Below are positions 1 through 5,925 of a stretch of 9,886 bases of DNA, piece after piece; position 1 is the stretch's first letter, and each line of letters opens with the position of its first letter. Both the position numbers and the translations under genes were made by a program. Where the stretch lies: NCBI GenBank assembly GCA_038895395.1, contig JAWANJ010000034.1, positions 1 to 9,886 on the forward strand. The letters are read 5' to 3'. The notes beneath the pieces were generated by a model. It ran no database searches. It saw nothing but the letters and a program-made list of their open reading frames with translations, and was not told the origin of the DNA. The stretch comes from DTGL01 sp038895395. Its GTDB lineage: Archaea > Iainarchaeota > Iainarchaeia > Iainarchaeales > DTGL01.

Positions 1-115
1 TGGCGAGCGTAGAACCCAAAAGGAAGTTGCAAACGTTGCTGGAGTAACAGAGGTTACAATCAGAAATAGATACAGAGAGCTCAAGAAAGAGCTTGGCATT
101 GATGTGGCTGCATAG
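1..115 (+). CDS. tfb: Transcription initiation factor IIB (TFB), C-terminal fragment
   Basis: The last 37 codons of a gene entering from the left edge, read from base 2 to the TAG at 113-115. The peptide begins GERRTQKEVANVAGVTEVTI and ends GIDVAA. This is the signature end of the second cyclin-like repeat of archaeal TFB, including the recognition helix 'VAGVTEVTIRNRYREL' that in the TFB family contacts the BRE upstream of the TATA box. TFB bridges TBP at the promoter and RNA polymerase. The zinc ribbon, B-finger and first cyclin repeat lie outside the window, so completeness cannot be judged. The visible end has no frameshift, and a T-tract terminator follows. The identification is strong for so short a piece because this segment is among the most conserved in the family. 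Confidence 0.93.
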   Translation, partial: GERRTQKEVANVAGVTEVTIRNRYRELKKELGIDVAA

Positions 116-143
116 AGCTTAAAACTATCAGCCACTCTTTAAC

Positions 144-159
144 TTTTTTCTATTTTTTT
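144..159 (+). terminator. T-tract terminator after TFB
   Basis: Two T runs, six (144-149) and seven (153-159), lie 29 to 44 bases after the TFB stop codon, with no hairpin before them. Archaeal RNA polymerase is known to terminate on such T-rich non-template tracts, so this is the likely end of the TFB message. Confidence 0.6.
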
Positions 160-210
160 AATCAGAAAATACACCATTTTTAAAATAGATCTTGGAACTT
201 GGTTTTCTTG

Positions 211-224
211 CTAATTTAAAAAAC
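211..224 (+). promoter_or_regulatory. Candidate TATA promoter of the 249 gene
   Basis: The sequence CTAATTTAAAAAAC has an archaeal TATA-like core (TTTAAAAA, 215-222) centred about 30 bases before the ATG at 249. That spacing predicts a start site at or within a few bases of the ATG, so a leaderless or near-leaderless message. No Shine-Dalgarno sequence precedes the ATG. A second TATA-like stretch, TTTTTAAAAT at 177-186, would give a leader of about 40 bases. Confidence 0.4.
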
Positions 225-248
225 CATATCTCGCATAATTAGAATACT

Positions 249-545
249 ATGGAAGATAGAATTTCTGAACTCATAAAAATATGTAAAAAGAAATGTCTCC
301 TGTGTTATGCGCGCAAGAGCATAAAACAAGAAGAGAAGGAAAGAAGGGAAGTTGAAAGGGCTTTGCAAGAGATGATAGATTACTATGGCCAACTCTATGA
401 CGAACTCAGAGCAAAAAACGCGAAGGCAGAGGACATAAAGAAAGCATGGAGTAACATGCGATATTGCAAAGATTTGTATCAGATGTGTCGCAACTGTGAT
501 AGATCAGTTGACAATGTTAACAGAGCCTTTGCCACTAAAATATAA
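249..545 (+). CDS. Small helical protein with twin cysteine motifs, function unknown
   Basis: A 98-residue protein I do not recognise. It has no proline and one glycine (G47), is highly charged, and looks wholly helical, with heptad-like stretches at about 25-60 and 60-95. Six cysteines sit in two groups: C12, C16, C19 (C-x3-C-x2-C) and C73, C80, C83 (C-x6-C-x2-C). Each group contains a C-x6-C pair (12/19 and 73/80) plus a C-x2-C pair (16/19 and 80/83). If the chain folds back near G47, the groups come together, either as two C-x2-C pairs holding a metal or as disulfides across a hairpin. There is no signal peptide or membrane segment, so a cytoplasmic metal site is more likely than disulfides. 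It follows TFB in the same direction but with its own promoter. The ATG is the first in frame and fits leaderless spacing. It is real by coding appearance; function is unassigned. Confidence 0.7.
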   Translation: MEDRISELIKICKKKCLLCYARKSIKQEEKERREVERALQEMIDYYGQLYDELRAKNAKAEDIKKAWSNMRYCKDLYQMCRNCDRSVDNVNRAFATKI

Positions 546-570
546 CTCCAAGCATAATACAAAGAACAAC

Positions 571-609
571 GAAAATAAAAAAGCAGTGGAGATGACTAAA
601 AACCACTGC
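571..609 (-). terminator. Hairpin plus T-run terminator of eL33
   Basis: On the minus strand GCAGTGG (609-603) pairs exactly with CCACTGC (589-583) around a 13-base loop. TTTTTTATTTT follows at 582-572. The hairpin starts 55 bases after the eL33 stop. It looks like a bacterial-type intrinsic terminator. On the plus strand no T run follows the hairpin, so it points to eL33 and not to the converging 249 gene. Confidence 0.6.
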
Positions 610-663
610 ATGAAGGCTTGCAATTACAACAATTTATTCAAATAGCCAAGTCTAAAGGCGCTT

Positions 664-921
664 TTACTCTATCTTTACTTTGCTTCCTATGGCTTGCCCT
701 GGTAAGCCTTTTTTGAAAATAGCTCTAACAGCGCCTTTGTCGCCGTGTGCGTCTACTATCTTGCCAACTATCTTTTTGCCACTCGCTGTAGTATACTCTA
801 ACTTTTTACCAACAAAGGCAAAAGCATCGGCTTTCTTACTGATGCCTGGCAGTATTATTATAGCTTGTCTCGTATGCTGTGTTCTTCTTCCACGCCTATA
901 ATTCTTTATTATACCTTCCAT
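664..921 (-). CDS. rpl35ae: Large-subunit ribosomal protein eL33 (L35Ae)
   Basis: An 85-residue protein of the L35Ae family, shared by archaea and eukaryotes and absent from bacteria. It is a small beta-barrel protein of the large ribosomal subunit. The N-terminal 'GIIKNYRRGRRTQHTRQAII' and the C-terminal block 'GKIVDAHGDKGAVRAIFKKG' followed by LPGQAIG are the family's hallmark segments, and the length matches archaeal relatives of about 85 to 90 residues. The ATG at 921 is the only sensible start because the conserved sequence begins at residue 3. The gene stands alone, divergent from RNase HII, with which it shares a 65-bp promoter spacer. A hairpin and T run follow on its own strand. eL33 is present in only some archaeal lineages, so it may help place the genome. 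Confidence 0.95.
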   Translation of the reverse strand: MEGIIKNYRRGRRTQHTRQAIIILPGISKKADAFAFVGKKLEYTTASGKKIVGKIVDAHGDKGAVRAIFKKGLPGQAIGSKVKIE

Positions 922-953
922 AATGAATCAGTACTAAATATCTTCCAATGAAG

Positions 954-969
954 CATTTTTAAATTTAAT
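954..969. promoter_or_regulatory. Shared near-palindromic TATA element between eL33 and RNase HII
   Basis: CATTTTTAAATTTAAT reads as a TATA-like box on both strands. On the plus strand its core (TTTTTAAAT, 956-964) is centred 27 bases before the RNase HII ATG at 987, which predicts a leaderless message. On the minus strand the same element is about 39 bases before the eL33 ATG at 921, which predicts a leader of roughly 13 bases. No other good TATA candidate is visible in this 65-bp spacer. Confidence 0.5.
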
Positions 970-986
970 CAAATTGATTTGTTTCA

Positions 987-1655
987 ATGAAGAAAATTTT
1001 TGTTCTTGGAATCGACGAAGCTGGCAGAGGGCCTATATTGGGACCTCTAGTCATGTGTGGCGTCCTTGCTAACAAAGAGCAAGAAGAAAAGTTAATCGAA
1101 TTGGGTGTTAAAGATTCAAAAGAACTAAGTCCAAAAAAAAGAGAATTGTTATGTCCCAAAATAAAAAAGGTTGTAGAAAAATACTATGTTGTAAAAATAA
1201 GCGCTGATGAGTTGAACAAGCTTATGCCGCAAAAATCATTAAATGAAATTGAAGCAATAAAGGCAGCTCAAATAATCGAGTCATTGAGGCCAAAGCCCGA
1301 TATTGTAATAGTTGATGCTCCAGACGTGGTAGAAGAAAACTACGGAAAAAGAATTCAAAAATACCTAAGCTTTAAACCACTTATAAGATCAGAACATTTT
1401 GCTGATAGCAAGTATGCTATAGTGAGCGCAGCTTCTATAATTGCAAAGGTAGAAAGAGACCTCGAGATTGCTCGCTATGTAAAAGAGTATGGCAACATAG
1501 GATCTGGTTATTGGCATGACCCTGCCACTAAAGAATTTATACAGAAATATGTTGAAAAAAATGGTAAATTACCGCCTTTTACAAGAACCTTGTGGGATCC
1601 AGCAATAAAGACTTTGAATGAGAAACTTCAGAAAAAGCTTAGCGATTTCAACTGA
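987..1655 (+). CDS. rnhB: Ribonuclease HII
   Basis: A 222-residue type 2 RNase H of the archaeal kind. It cleaves the RNA strand of RNA/DNA hybrids and nicks at ribonucleotides embedded in DNA. The four metal-binding acidic residues are visible: D10 and E11 in 'GIDEAGRGP', D110 in 'VIVDAPD' and D140 in 'HFADSKYAIVSAASIIAKVERD'. They correspond to D7, E8, D105 and D135 of the Thermococcus enzyme. The GRG motif (13-15), which reads the RNA-DNA junction, and the conserved 'GSGYWHDP' tyrosine (Y175) are present. Length is normal for the family. The ATG at 987 sits at leaderless spacing from the TATA element and no Shine-Dalgarno is seen. The gene converges on the Kef antiporter gene, leaving 22 bases between stop codons. 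Confidence 0.96.
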   Translation: MKKIFVLGIDEAGRGPILGPLVMCGVLANKEQEEKLIELGVKDSKELSPKKRELLCPKIKKVVEKYYVVKISADELNKLMPQKSLNEIEAIKAAQIIESLRPKPDIVIVDAPDVVEENYGKRIQKYLSFKPLIRSEHFADSKYAIVSAASIIAKVERDLEIARYVKEYGNIGSGYWHDPATKEFIQKYVEKNGKLPPFTRTLWDPAIKTLNEKLQKKLSDFN

Positions 1656-1677
1656 TCTTTATAAATATAAATAACCT

Positions 1678-3471
1678 TTATATAAGTGTGTTTTTTTTGG
1701 CTTTTTTCTTTTTTTCATGTCTGTCTGCTGCTTCTTCTATGTGGCACATCATTTCGCTGTGTAAAGCTCTTAGCCTAGTCAACGAACCTGTATGTAAGTA
1801 TTCCATGACTTCTTTTATTACTAAGTTGGAGGCTGCCGCTTCAGGCAAACATACAAAATCAGCATTCTTTAAATAAAGTTCTTTAGCTTCTAAAAATGAA
1901 TGGGCGCGTGCAAATATTACAATTTTCGGATTTTCTTTTTTTGCATAATTAAGAAGATTTAAAGTAGCTTCAAAGCTTGGCACTGCTATAATCAAAACCT
2001 TTGCCTCATCTAACTTTATATTTTTCCATATAAGTGGGTTATCTATCTCCCCATATAATGCGGTTATGCCTTCCTTTCTAAGATTAAGTACTACATCAGG
2101 ATCATGGTCTATTACAATTGGATTTTCATTTTTCAAGAACTTGGCAATAGAGCCACCCATTATGCCACCGCCAGCAATTATTATTTTTGAAAATACCAGG
2201 CTTTTGTCCATCACCTTATCTATTTTCCTGTTGAAAAATGCATTAATTTTTCCAGTTTCTTTTGAAAAAAACCCACCAAATAAATTTTCAATTTCTCTAT
2301 GGTATTTGAAAATATAAGGCGTTATGATCATTGAAATGCTTATTACAAAGATAACTGCAGAGTAAAAGCCATCTGTAAGAAAGCCGGTCGTATGGCCTTG
2401 CATTGCCAAAAGAAACGAGTATTCAGAAAGAGGAATAAGACAAAAAGCCACAGCAACAGAAATACTGTTACCATAACCAGCTGCCATTATAATGGCATAA
2501 ATGATCAAAGGTTTTATTACAAATGCAATAACCATTGCTAGTATTATTACTGCTGAAGCAGATGGTATTGAAAATACGTTAAGTTGCATCCCAAGTGTTA
2601 CGAAAAAAATTGTCACAAAAAAATCTCTCACGCCTCGAATCTCATTTGCTATCTGTGTGCTGTAAGGTAAGGCTGAAAGACTTATACCCGCTATAAAAGC
2701 ACCCATAGCAAGGGGAATACCAAATAGCTCAGAAAGATACATAAAAACAAAGCAAACTGAGATTGGTGCCAAAAAAAGTATTTCCGTGCTTCCTGAAAGC
2801 CTTCTGAAAATTTTTGGATATACAAAGCTATTTAGCATAAGAGCCAAAATAAGCAGAGCTGCGCCAAATAATGCAAGTTCAAAAAGCAGCCCCCATGCAA
2901 TTGTGAATTTTAAATTTAGAAGCAATGGTATCATCACAACAATTATAGCATCCTGAACCAACGATATGCCAATGAGAAGTCTACCATGTATTGTGTTTGA
3001 TGTAAAACTGTCCGAAAGCAATTTCAGTATTAACATGGTGGAAGAACATGAAAGTATTACTCCAAAATATAATGCCTCAACAAAACTTACAAAACCAAAT
3101 GTGTTGCTCAAAAAAACTGTAACGATTATAGTAAGAATAACTTGGGTTATACCACCTAATATAACTGTGCTGCCAACCCTTTTTAGCTTAAACAGGTCTG
3201 ACTCAATCCCTGCTGAAAAAAGAAGAAATGCAACACCTAGTTGGGATAATAACCCTATTTTTTCTACATCACTTCCATGTGTAATTGGAACTACCAGATT
3301 AAAAGTTTGAGACAAAAAGGCCATAAAATAAGGCCCTATTATAATACCAGCCACAATATAGCCAACCAGTGGCGGCTGCTTAAACCTCCTAGATAAAAAA
3401 TTCATAAAAGTTGCTGCAACCAGTATAAGCCCTAATTGCCAAAATATGGTAGCAATCTCAGAAACTGCCAT
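1678..3471 (-). CDS. Kef/CPA2-type cation:proton antiporter with RCK_N (TrkA-N) domain
   Basis: About 597 residues from the ATG at 3471. An in-frame TTG at 3480 is a weaker alternative start and would add three residues. Numbers below are from the ATG. Residues about 7-390 form a 12-or-so helix Na+/H+ exchanger (CPA2) domain. Family marks are 'LLFSAGIESDLFKLKRVG', the Q173-D174 pair in 'SLVQDAIIVV' (the ion-binding helix), 'GIPLAMGAFIAGISLS' and 'FFVTIFFVTLGM'. Residues about 430-557 are a Rossmann RCK_N domain with G-x-G-x-x-G at 434-439 and an acidic residue (D455) closing strand 2, as in NAD(H)-binding TrkA-N domains. The C-terminal RCK_C domain is absent; the protein ends in a short lysine-rich tail. 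It should exchange K+ or Na+ for protons at the membrane with nucleotide gating. The ion cannot be read from sequence. It is the second gene of an operon, 13 bases after its partner. Confidence 0.92.
   Translation of the reverse strand: MAVSEIATIFWQLGLILVAATFMNFLSRRFKQPPLVGYIVAGIIIGPYFMAFLSQTFNLVVPITHGSDVEKIGLLSQLGVAFLLFSAGIESDLFKLKRVGSTVILGGITQVILTIIVTVFLSNTFGFVSFVEALYFGVILSCSSTMLILKLLSDSFTSNTIHGRLLIGISLVQDAIIVVMIPLLLNLKFTIAWGLLFELALFGAALLILALMLNSFVYPKIFRRLSGSTEILFLAPISVCFVFMYLSELFGIPLAMGAFIAGISLSALPYSTQIANEIRGVRDFFVTIFFVTLGMQLNVFSIPSASAVIILAMVIAFVIKPLIIYAIIMAAGYGNSISVAVAFCLIPLSEYSFLLAMQGHTTGFLTDGFYSAVIFVISISMIITPYIFKYHREIENLFGGFFSKETGKINAFFNRKIDKVMDKSLVFSKIIIAGGGIMGGSIAKFLKNENPIVIDHDPDVVLNLRKEGITALYGEIDNPLIWKNIKLDEAKVLIIAVPSFEATLNLLNYAKKENPKIVIFARAHSFLEAKELYLKNADFVCLPEAAASNLVIKEVMEYLHTGSLTRLRALHSEMMCHIEEAADRHEKKKKAKKNTLI
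1691..1715 (+). terminator. T tracts terminating RNase HII, inside the facing antiporter gene
   Basis: Runs of eight, six and seven T (1691-1698, 1702-1707, 1709-1715) begin 36 bases after the RNase HII stop. They are the complement of lysine codons in the antiporter's C-terminal tail (HEKKKKAKKN). As the plus strand has no other T tract nearby, this is the likely termination zone. Confidence 0.5.
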
Positions 3472-3484
3472 GTTTCTCAAACCA

Positions 3485-3943
3485 CTAATTTTTAACTTTG
3501 CTTTGAGCTTTAGTTGTGATACCCAAAACTAAGCAAACAGCAATAAATGCAGCAAAGAAATTCAGCTCATCTATGCTAGCATAATTTATTGTTGTTCTCT
3601 GAATATTAAAAAAAGTTGTGTGAGTATTGCCACTACCGCCTGAAACCAACTTTAAACAGTAGCTGCCTAAAGGATATTCTCCAATGTCCACAAAATTGTT
3701 GCAGCTAATCTGACCACTTCCAACCGGAAAAATATTGCAGGCTCTATAGTTTTCATCATGCACTGAATAAGTTACATTTCCGCTTGTTATATTTCCACTT
3801 TCGTCATAACATTCTACGTAAACTCTAACACGATTGGAATCTACAACAGTTACATTTGCATCAGTTATAAATATGGTAGCATGTGCAGTAGAAATAAATA
3901 GAAGTAAAACAACCAACACAGCAAACTTCATCGTATTGTTCAT
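3485..3943 (-). CDS. Small exported, membrane-anchored protein upstream of the antiporter
   Basis: 152 residues, not recognised. A signal peptide covers about 1-22: a short polar start, a hydrophobic core 'FAVLVVLLLFIS', then A-H-A as a plausible cleavage site. Residues 23-125 look like a beta-sandwich, Ig-like extracellular domain, with alternating hydrophobic strands ('RVRVYVECYD', 'GNVTYSVHDE'). It has four cysteines (C45, C69, C81, C96) that could form two disulfides, and N-glycosylation sequons at N30, N51 and N56. A transmembrane helix at about 128-143 precedes a short basic tail, so the domain faces outward with the C-terminus inside. ATG at 3943 is used here; ATG at 3931 is also possible and would trim four residues. 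It is the first gene of a two-gene operon, 13 bases ahead of the antiporter's ATG, which suggests it may be an accessory subunit or sensor. That role is inference from position only. Confidence 0.75.
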   Translation of the reverse strand: MNNTMKFAVLVVLLLFISTAHATIFITDANVTVVDSNRVRVYVECYDESGNITSGNVTYSVHDENYRACNIFPVGSGQISCNNFVDIGEYPLGSYCLKLVSGGSGNTHTTFFNIQRTTINYASIDELNFFAAFIAVCLVLGITTKAQSKVKN

Positions 3944-3970
3944 TGGGATCCTATTAATGAATGTTTTAGG

Positions 3971-3983
3971 GGTTTATTAAACT
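3971..3983 (-). promoter_or_regulatory. Candidate TATA promoter of the exported-protein/antiporter operon
   Basis: On the minus strand AGTTTAATAAACC has a TATA-like core centred near 3977, about 34 bases before the ATG at 3943. That predicts a start site near 3950 and a very short leader. Confidence 0.4.
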
Positions 3984-4004
3984 TACTGCAGACATAACGG
4001 CAAA

Positions 4005-4016
4005 ATTTTTAAAAAC
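4005..4016 (+). promoter_or_regulatory. TATA promoter of the 4036 gene, leaderless spacing
   Basis: ATTTTTAAAAAC is a good archaeal TATA box with its core (TTTTTAAAAA) at 4006-4015. Its centre lies 26 bases before the ATG at 4036, so transcription should begin at the ATG itself. This argues against the upstream in-frame TTG at 4018, which falls between the box and the predicted start site. Confidence 0.55.
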
Positions 4017-4035
4017 ATTGCAAGTATGTTGCTAT

Positions 4036-4632
4036 ATGCAATATGTATCTAAAGGGCAAATAATTTCAATAATTCTTTTGGTATTTCATTTTTTGGTGTT
4101 TGCTTTTTTTGGAGCAATATTTAGTTTTGTAGGTCCAATGTTTTCTTCTGTAAAACCAGGTGACGAGCTTTGGAATGCCATGATAAGTCAGTTGGAATCA
4201 CGACCTGAACTTATGGAATCTTTGGCAAGTGAGGGACATACCCCAGAATCTTTTCTGATAGAATATGCACCAACAATTGGGCTGTACTTTACCATTTTTG
4301 GATCTGCGCTTTTAGTGATTGCACTATTTAGTCTTCTTTCTGCGATCTTTATATATAAAGGCAAAAATTGGGCAAAATATTTATGTCTAGTTCCAGTGTT
4401 TTTTGGAATGATAGTACCTGGCTTGATTCTTTTGCTGAGTCCACTGGGCATACTGTTTTTGGTTATGGGTGCAATCATAATCTACATGCTTTTTTTCGAC
4501 AAAGAAACAGTAGAAGCTTTTGAGAAAAAACAACCCTCTGCAAGTACTAAAAATTTAGAGAACAAAACAGAGGATAAACCCGTTGAGGAAGTTAAGAGGC
4601 CTTTTAAAAAAACCAAAAAACAACAGACTTAG
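4036..4632 (+). CDS. Four-helix membrane protein with lysine-rich tail, function unknown
   Basis: 198 residues from the ATG at 4036. The frame is open back to a TTG at 4018, but the TATA spacing favours the ATG. There are four predicted membrane helices: about 9-33 ('IISIILLVFHFLVFAFFGAI'), 80-107, 114-134 and 135-155. An outward or inward loop of about 45 residues between helices 1 and 2 is rich in acidic and polar residues. The last 40 residues are a charged soluble tail (KNLENKTEDKPVEEVKRPFK and onward) ending in lysine-rich sequence, so the C-terminus is probably cytoplasmic. The length and hairpin-like helix pairs recall many small uncharacterised archaeal membrane proteins, but I see no diagnostic motif and give no function. 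The gene is monocistronic. Its stop codon overlaps that of SHMT, which converges on it, by four bases. Confidence 0.72.
   Translation: MQYVSKGQIISIILLVFHFLVFAFFGAIFSFVGPMFSSVKPGDELWNAMISQLESRPELMESLASEGHTPESFLIEYAPTIGLYFTIFGSALLVIALFSLLSAIFIYKGKNWAKYLCLVPVFFGMIVPGLILLLSPLGILFLVMGAIIIYMLFFDKETVEAFEKKQPSASTKNLENKTEDKPVEEVKRPFKKTKKQQT
4606..4620 (-). terminator. T tracts terminating SHMT, inside the facing gene
   Basis: On the minus strand a run of six T (4620-4615) and a run of seven T (4612-4606) begin nine bases after the SHMT stop. They are the complement of the lysine codons ending the facing membrane-protein gene (RPFKKTKKQQT). They are the only strong T tracts just downstream of SHMT. 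Confidence 0.5.
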
Positions 4633-5870
4633 TAGAAAGGAAACTCTTTGCAAAGTTCTAATGCTTCATTTGCCACTCTTTTTATTGTTGTTTCACTGTA
4701 AGGATTTTCAATAACTTTTGCAATCAAGTGTGCAATTTCCTTCATTTCACCTTCTTTCATGCCCCGTGTTGTGAGCGCTGGTGTACCGAGACGTATACCA
4801 CTTGGATCATAAATAGGTCGCTTATCATAGGGTATTGAATTCTTGTTACAATATATGCGCGCCCTTTCTAATACTTTTTGTGCTTCACCACCGCCTATTC
4901 TCTTATCTGTCAGATCCACAAGCATCAGATGATTATCTGTGCCTCCAGAAACCAACCTAAAACCAAGAGCCATTAACTCATCAGCTAATGCTCTGGCATT
5001 TTTAACTATCTGTTTTGCATATCTTTTGAATTTCTCTGTAGAAGCTTCTTTAAATGCAACCGCTTTTGCTGCAATAACATTTTCGTGTGGGCCACCTTGA
5101 ATGAATGGAAATACGGCTTTGTCTACTTTTTTTGAAAACTCTTCTTTGCACATTATTGCAGCACCTCTGGGGCCGCGAAGGGTTTTATGAGTTGTAGTCG
5201 TAACTATATCAAAGTAAGGTACTGGATTTTCATGTACTCCTGTACAGCAAAGCCCGGCAATGTGTGCAATGTCTGCCATAGAATATGCGCCTACAGAGTC
5301 TGCAATCTCTTTGAATCTCTTAAAGTCTATGACTCTTGGGTATGCAGTGTATCCTGAAACTATGACTTTTGGTTTTTCTTTTTTTGCAATTTTTTCAATC
5401 AGGTCATAGTCCAGCGTTTCTGTTTTTTTATCCACTGTGTAATGAACCGGCCTAAATATTTTTCCAGAAAAATTTGCGCTATGGCCATGAGTCAAATGGC
5501 CACCCATATCAAGTTGCAGGGCCATAAACTTATCCCCAGGTTCCATTAACGCAAAAAAAGCAGCCATGTTTGCGGGAGAGCCACTTAATGGTTGTACATT
5601 AGTGTGCTCAGCATGGAATAACTTCTTCAAACGTTCCTTTGCAATGTTTTCAATTTCATCAATTATCTCATTGCCGCCATAATAGCGTCTTCCAGGGTAT
5701 CCTTCGCTATATTTATTAGTTGCAACACTTCCAAGGGCTTGTAGCACTGCCTTGCTTACAAAGTTTTCGCTAGGAATTAACTCAAGACCCTGCATTTGTC
5801 TTTTTTTCTCCTTGAGCAAAAGCTTGTATATCAAAGGGTCTGTTTGTTTTAGATTTTTTTGCCCCCTCAT
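4629..5870 (-). CDS. glyA: Serine hydroxymethyltransferase
   Basis: 413 residues from the ATG at 5870; a TTG directly before it is a less likely start. The enzyme uses pyridoxal phosphate to interconvert serine and glycine, passing the one-carbon unit to a folate or pterin carrier in the cytoplasm. The PLP lysine is K229 in 'TTTTHKTLRGPRGA', at the same residue number as in E. coli. D200 and H203 in 'MADIAHIAGL' bind the cofactor. 'LIPSENFVS', 'YSEGYPGRRYYGG', 'NVQPLSGSPAN' and 'SGIRLGTPALTTRG' are intact family motifs, including the carboxylate-binding arginine. Length is as in bacterial GlyA (about 417), and the motif wording is closer to bacterial GlyA than to the methanogen form. That comparison is from memory, not alignment. 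AGGGGG lies four bases before the ATG. It is probably a single-gene unit. Confidence 0.97.
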   Translation of the reverse strand: MRGQKNLKQTDPLIYKLLLKEKKRQMQGLELIPSENFVSKAVLQALGSVATNKYSEGYPGRRYYGGNEIIDEIENIAKERLKKLFHAEHTNVQPLSGSPANMAAFFALMEPGDKFMALQLDMGGHLTHGHSANFSGKIFRPVHYTVDKKTETLDYDLIEKIAKKEKPKVIVSGYTAYPRVIDFKRFKEIADSVGAYSMADIAHIAGLCCTGVHENPVPYFDIVTTTTHKTLRGPRGAAIMCKEEFSKKVDKAVFPFIQGGPHENVIAAKAVAFKEASTEKFKRYAKQIVKNARALADELMALGFRLVSGGTDNHLMLVDLTDKRIGGGEAQKVLERARIYCNKNSIPYDKRPIYDPSGIRLGTPALTTRGMKEGEMKEIAHLIAKVIENPYSETTIKRVANEALELCKEFPFY

Positions 5871-5900
5871 CAAGCCCCCTTATTTTTTTACAATAAAAAC

Positions 5901-5910
5901 ATTTTAAACT
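5901..5910 (-). promoter_or_regulatory. TATA promoter and Shine-Dalgarno of SHMT
   Basis: On the minus strand AGTTTAAAAT gives a TATA core centred about 35 bases before the ATG at 5870, predicting a start site near 5879 and a leader of about 9 bases. The leader would contain AGGGGG (5880-5875), a plausible Shine-Dalgarno that favours the ATG at 5870. The promoter lies in the 55-bp gap behind the large cysteine-rich gene. Confidence 0.45.
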
Positions 5911-5925
5911 CCTATGCTAAATTTC

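Noticed and set aside
589..609. Possible box C/D small RNA, with GATGACT near a hairpin
   Set aside because: There is no convincing box D (CTGA) or internal C'/D' pair at proper spacing; the hairpin plus T run on the minus strand explains the structure better.
610..645. Eleven-codon open frame starting ATGAAGGCTTGC
   Set aside because: It is too short, has no ribosome site, and lies in the 3' region between convergent genes.
680..901. 73-codon open frame on the plus strand
   Set aside because: It lies entirely antisense to eL33, which has clear family motifs; its peptide has no recognisable features.
2966..3310. 114-codon open frame on the plus strand inside the antiporter gene
   Set aside because: It is opposite membrane-helix codons of a well-supported gene and has no promoter, ribosome site or family resemblance.
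4018..4035. Upstream TTG start adding six residues to the membrane protein
   Set aside because: It falls between the TATA box and the predicted transcription start, so it would probably not be transcribed.
4679..4683. T5 run as terminator of the 4036 gene
   Set aside because: It is only five bases long and no stronger than other T runs in this AT-rich sequence.
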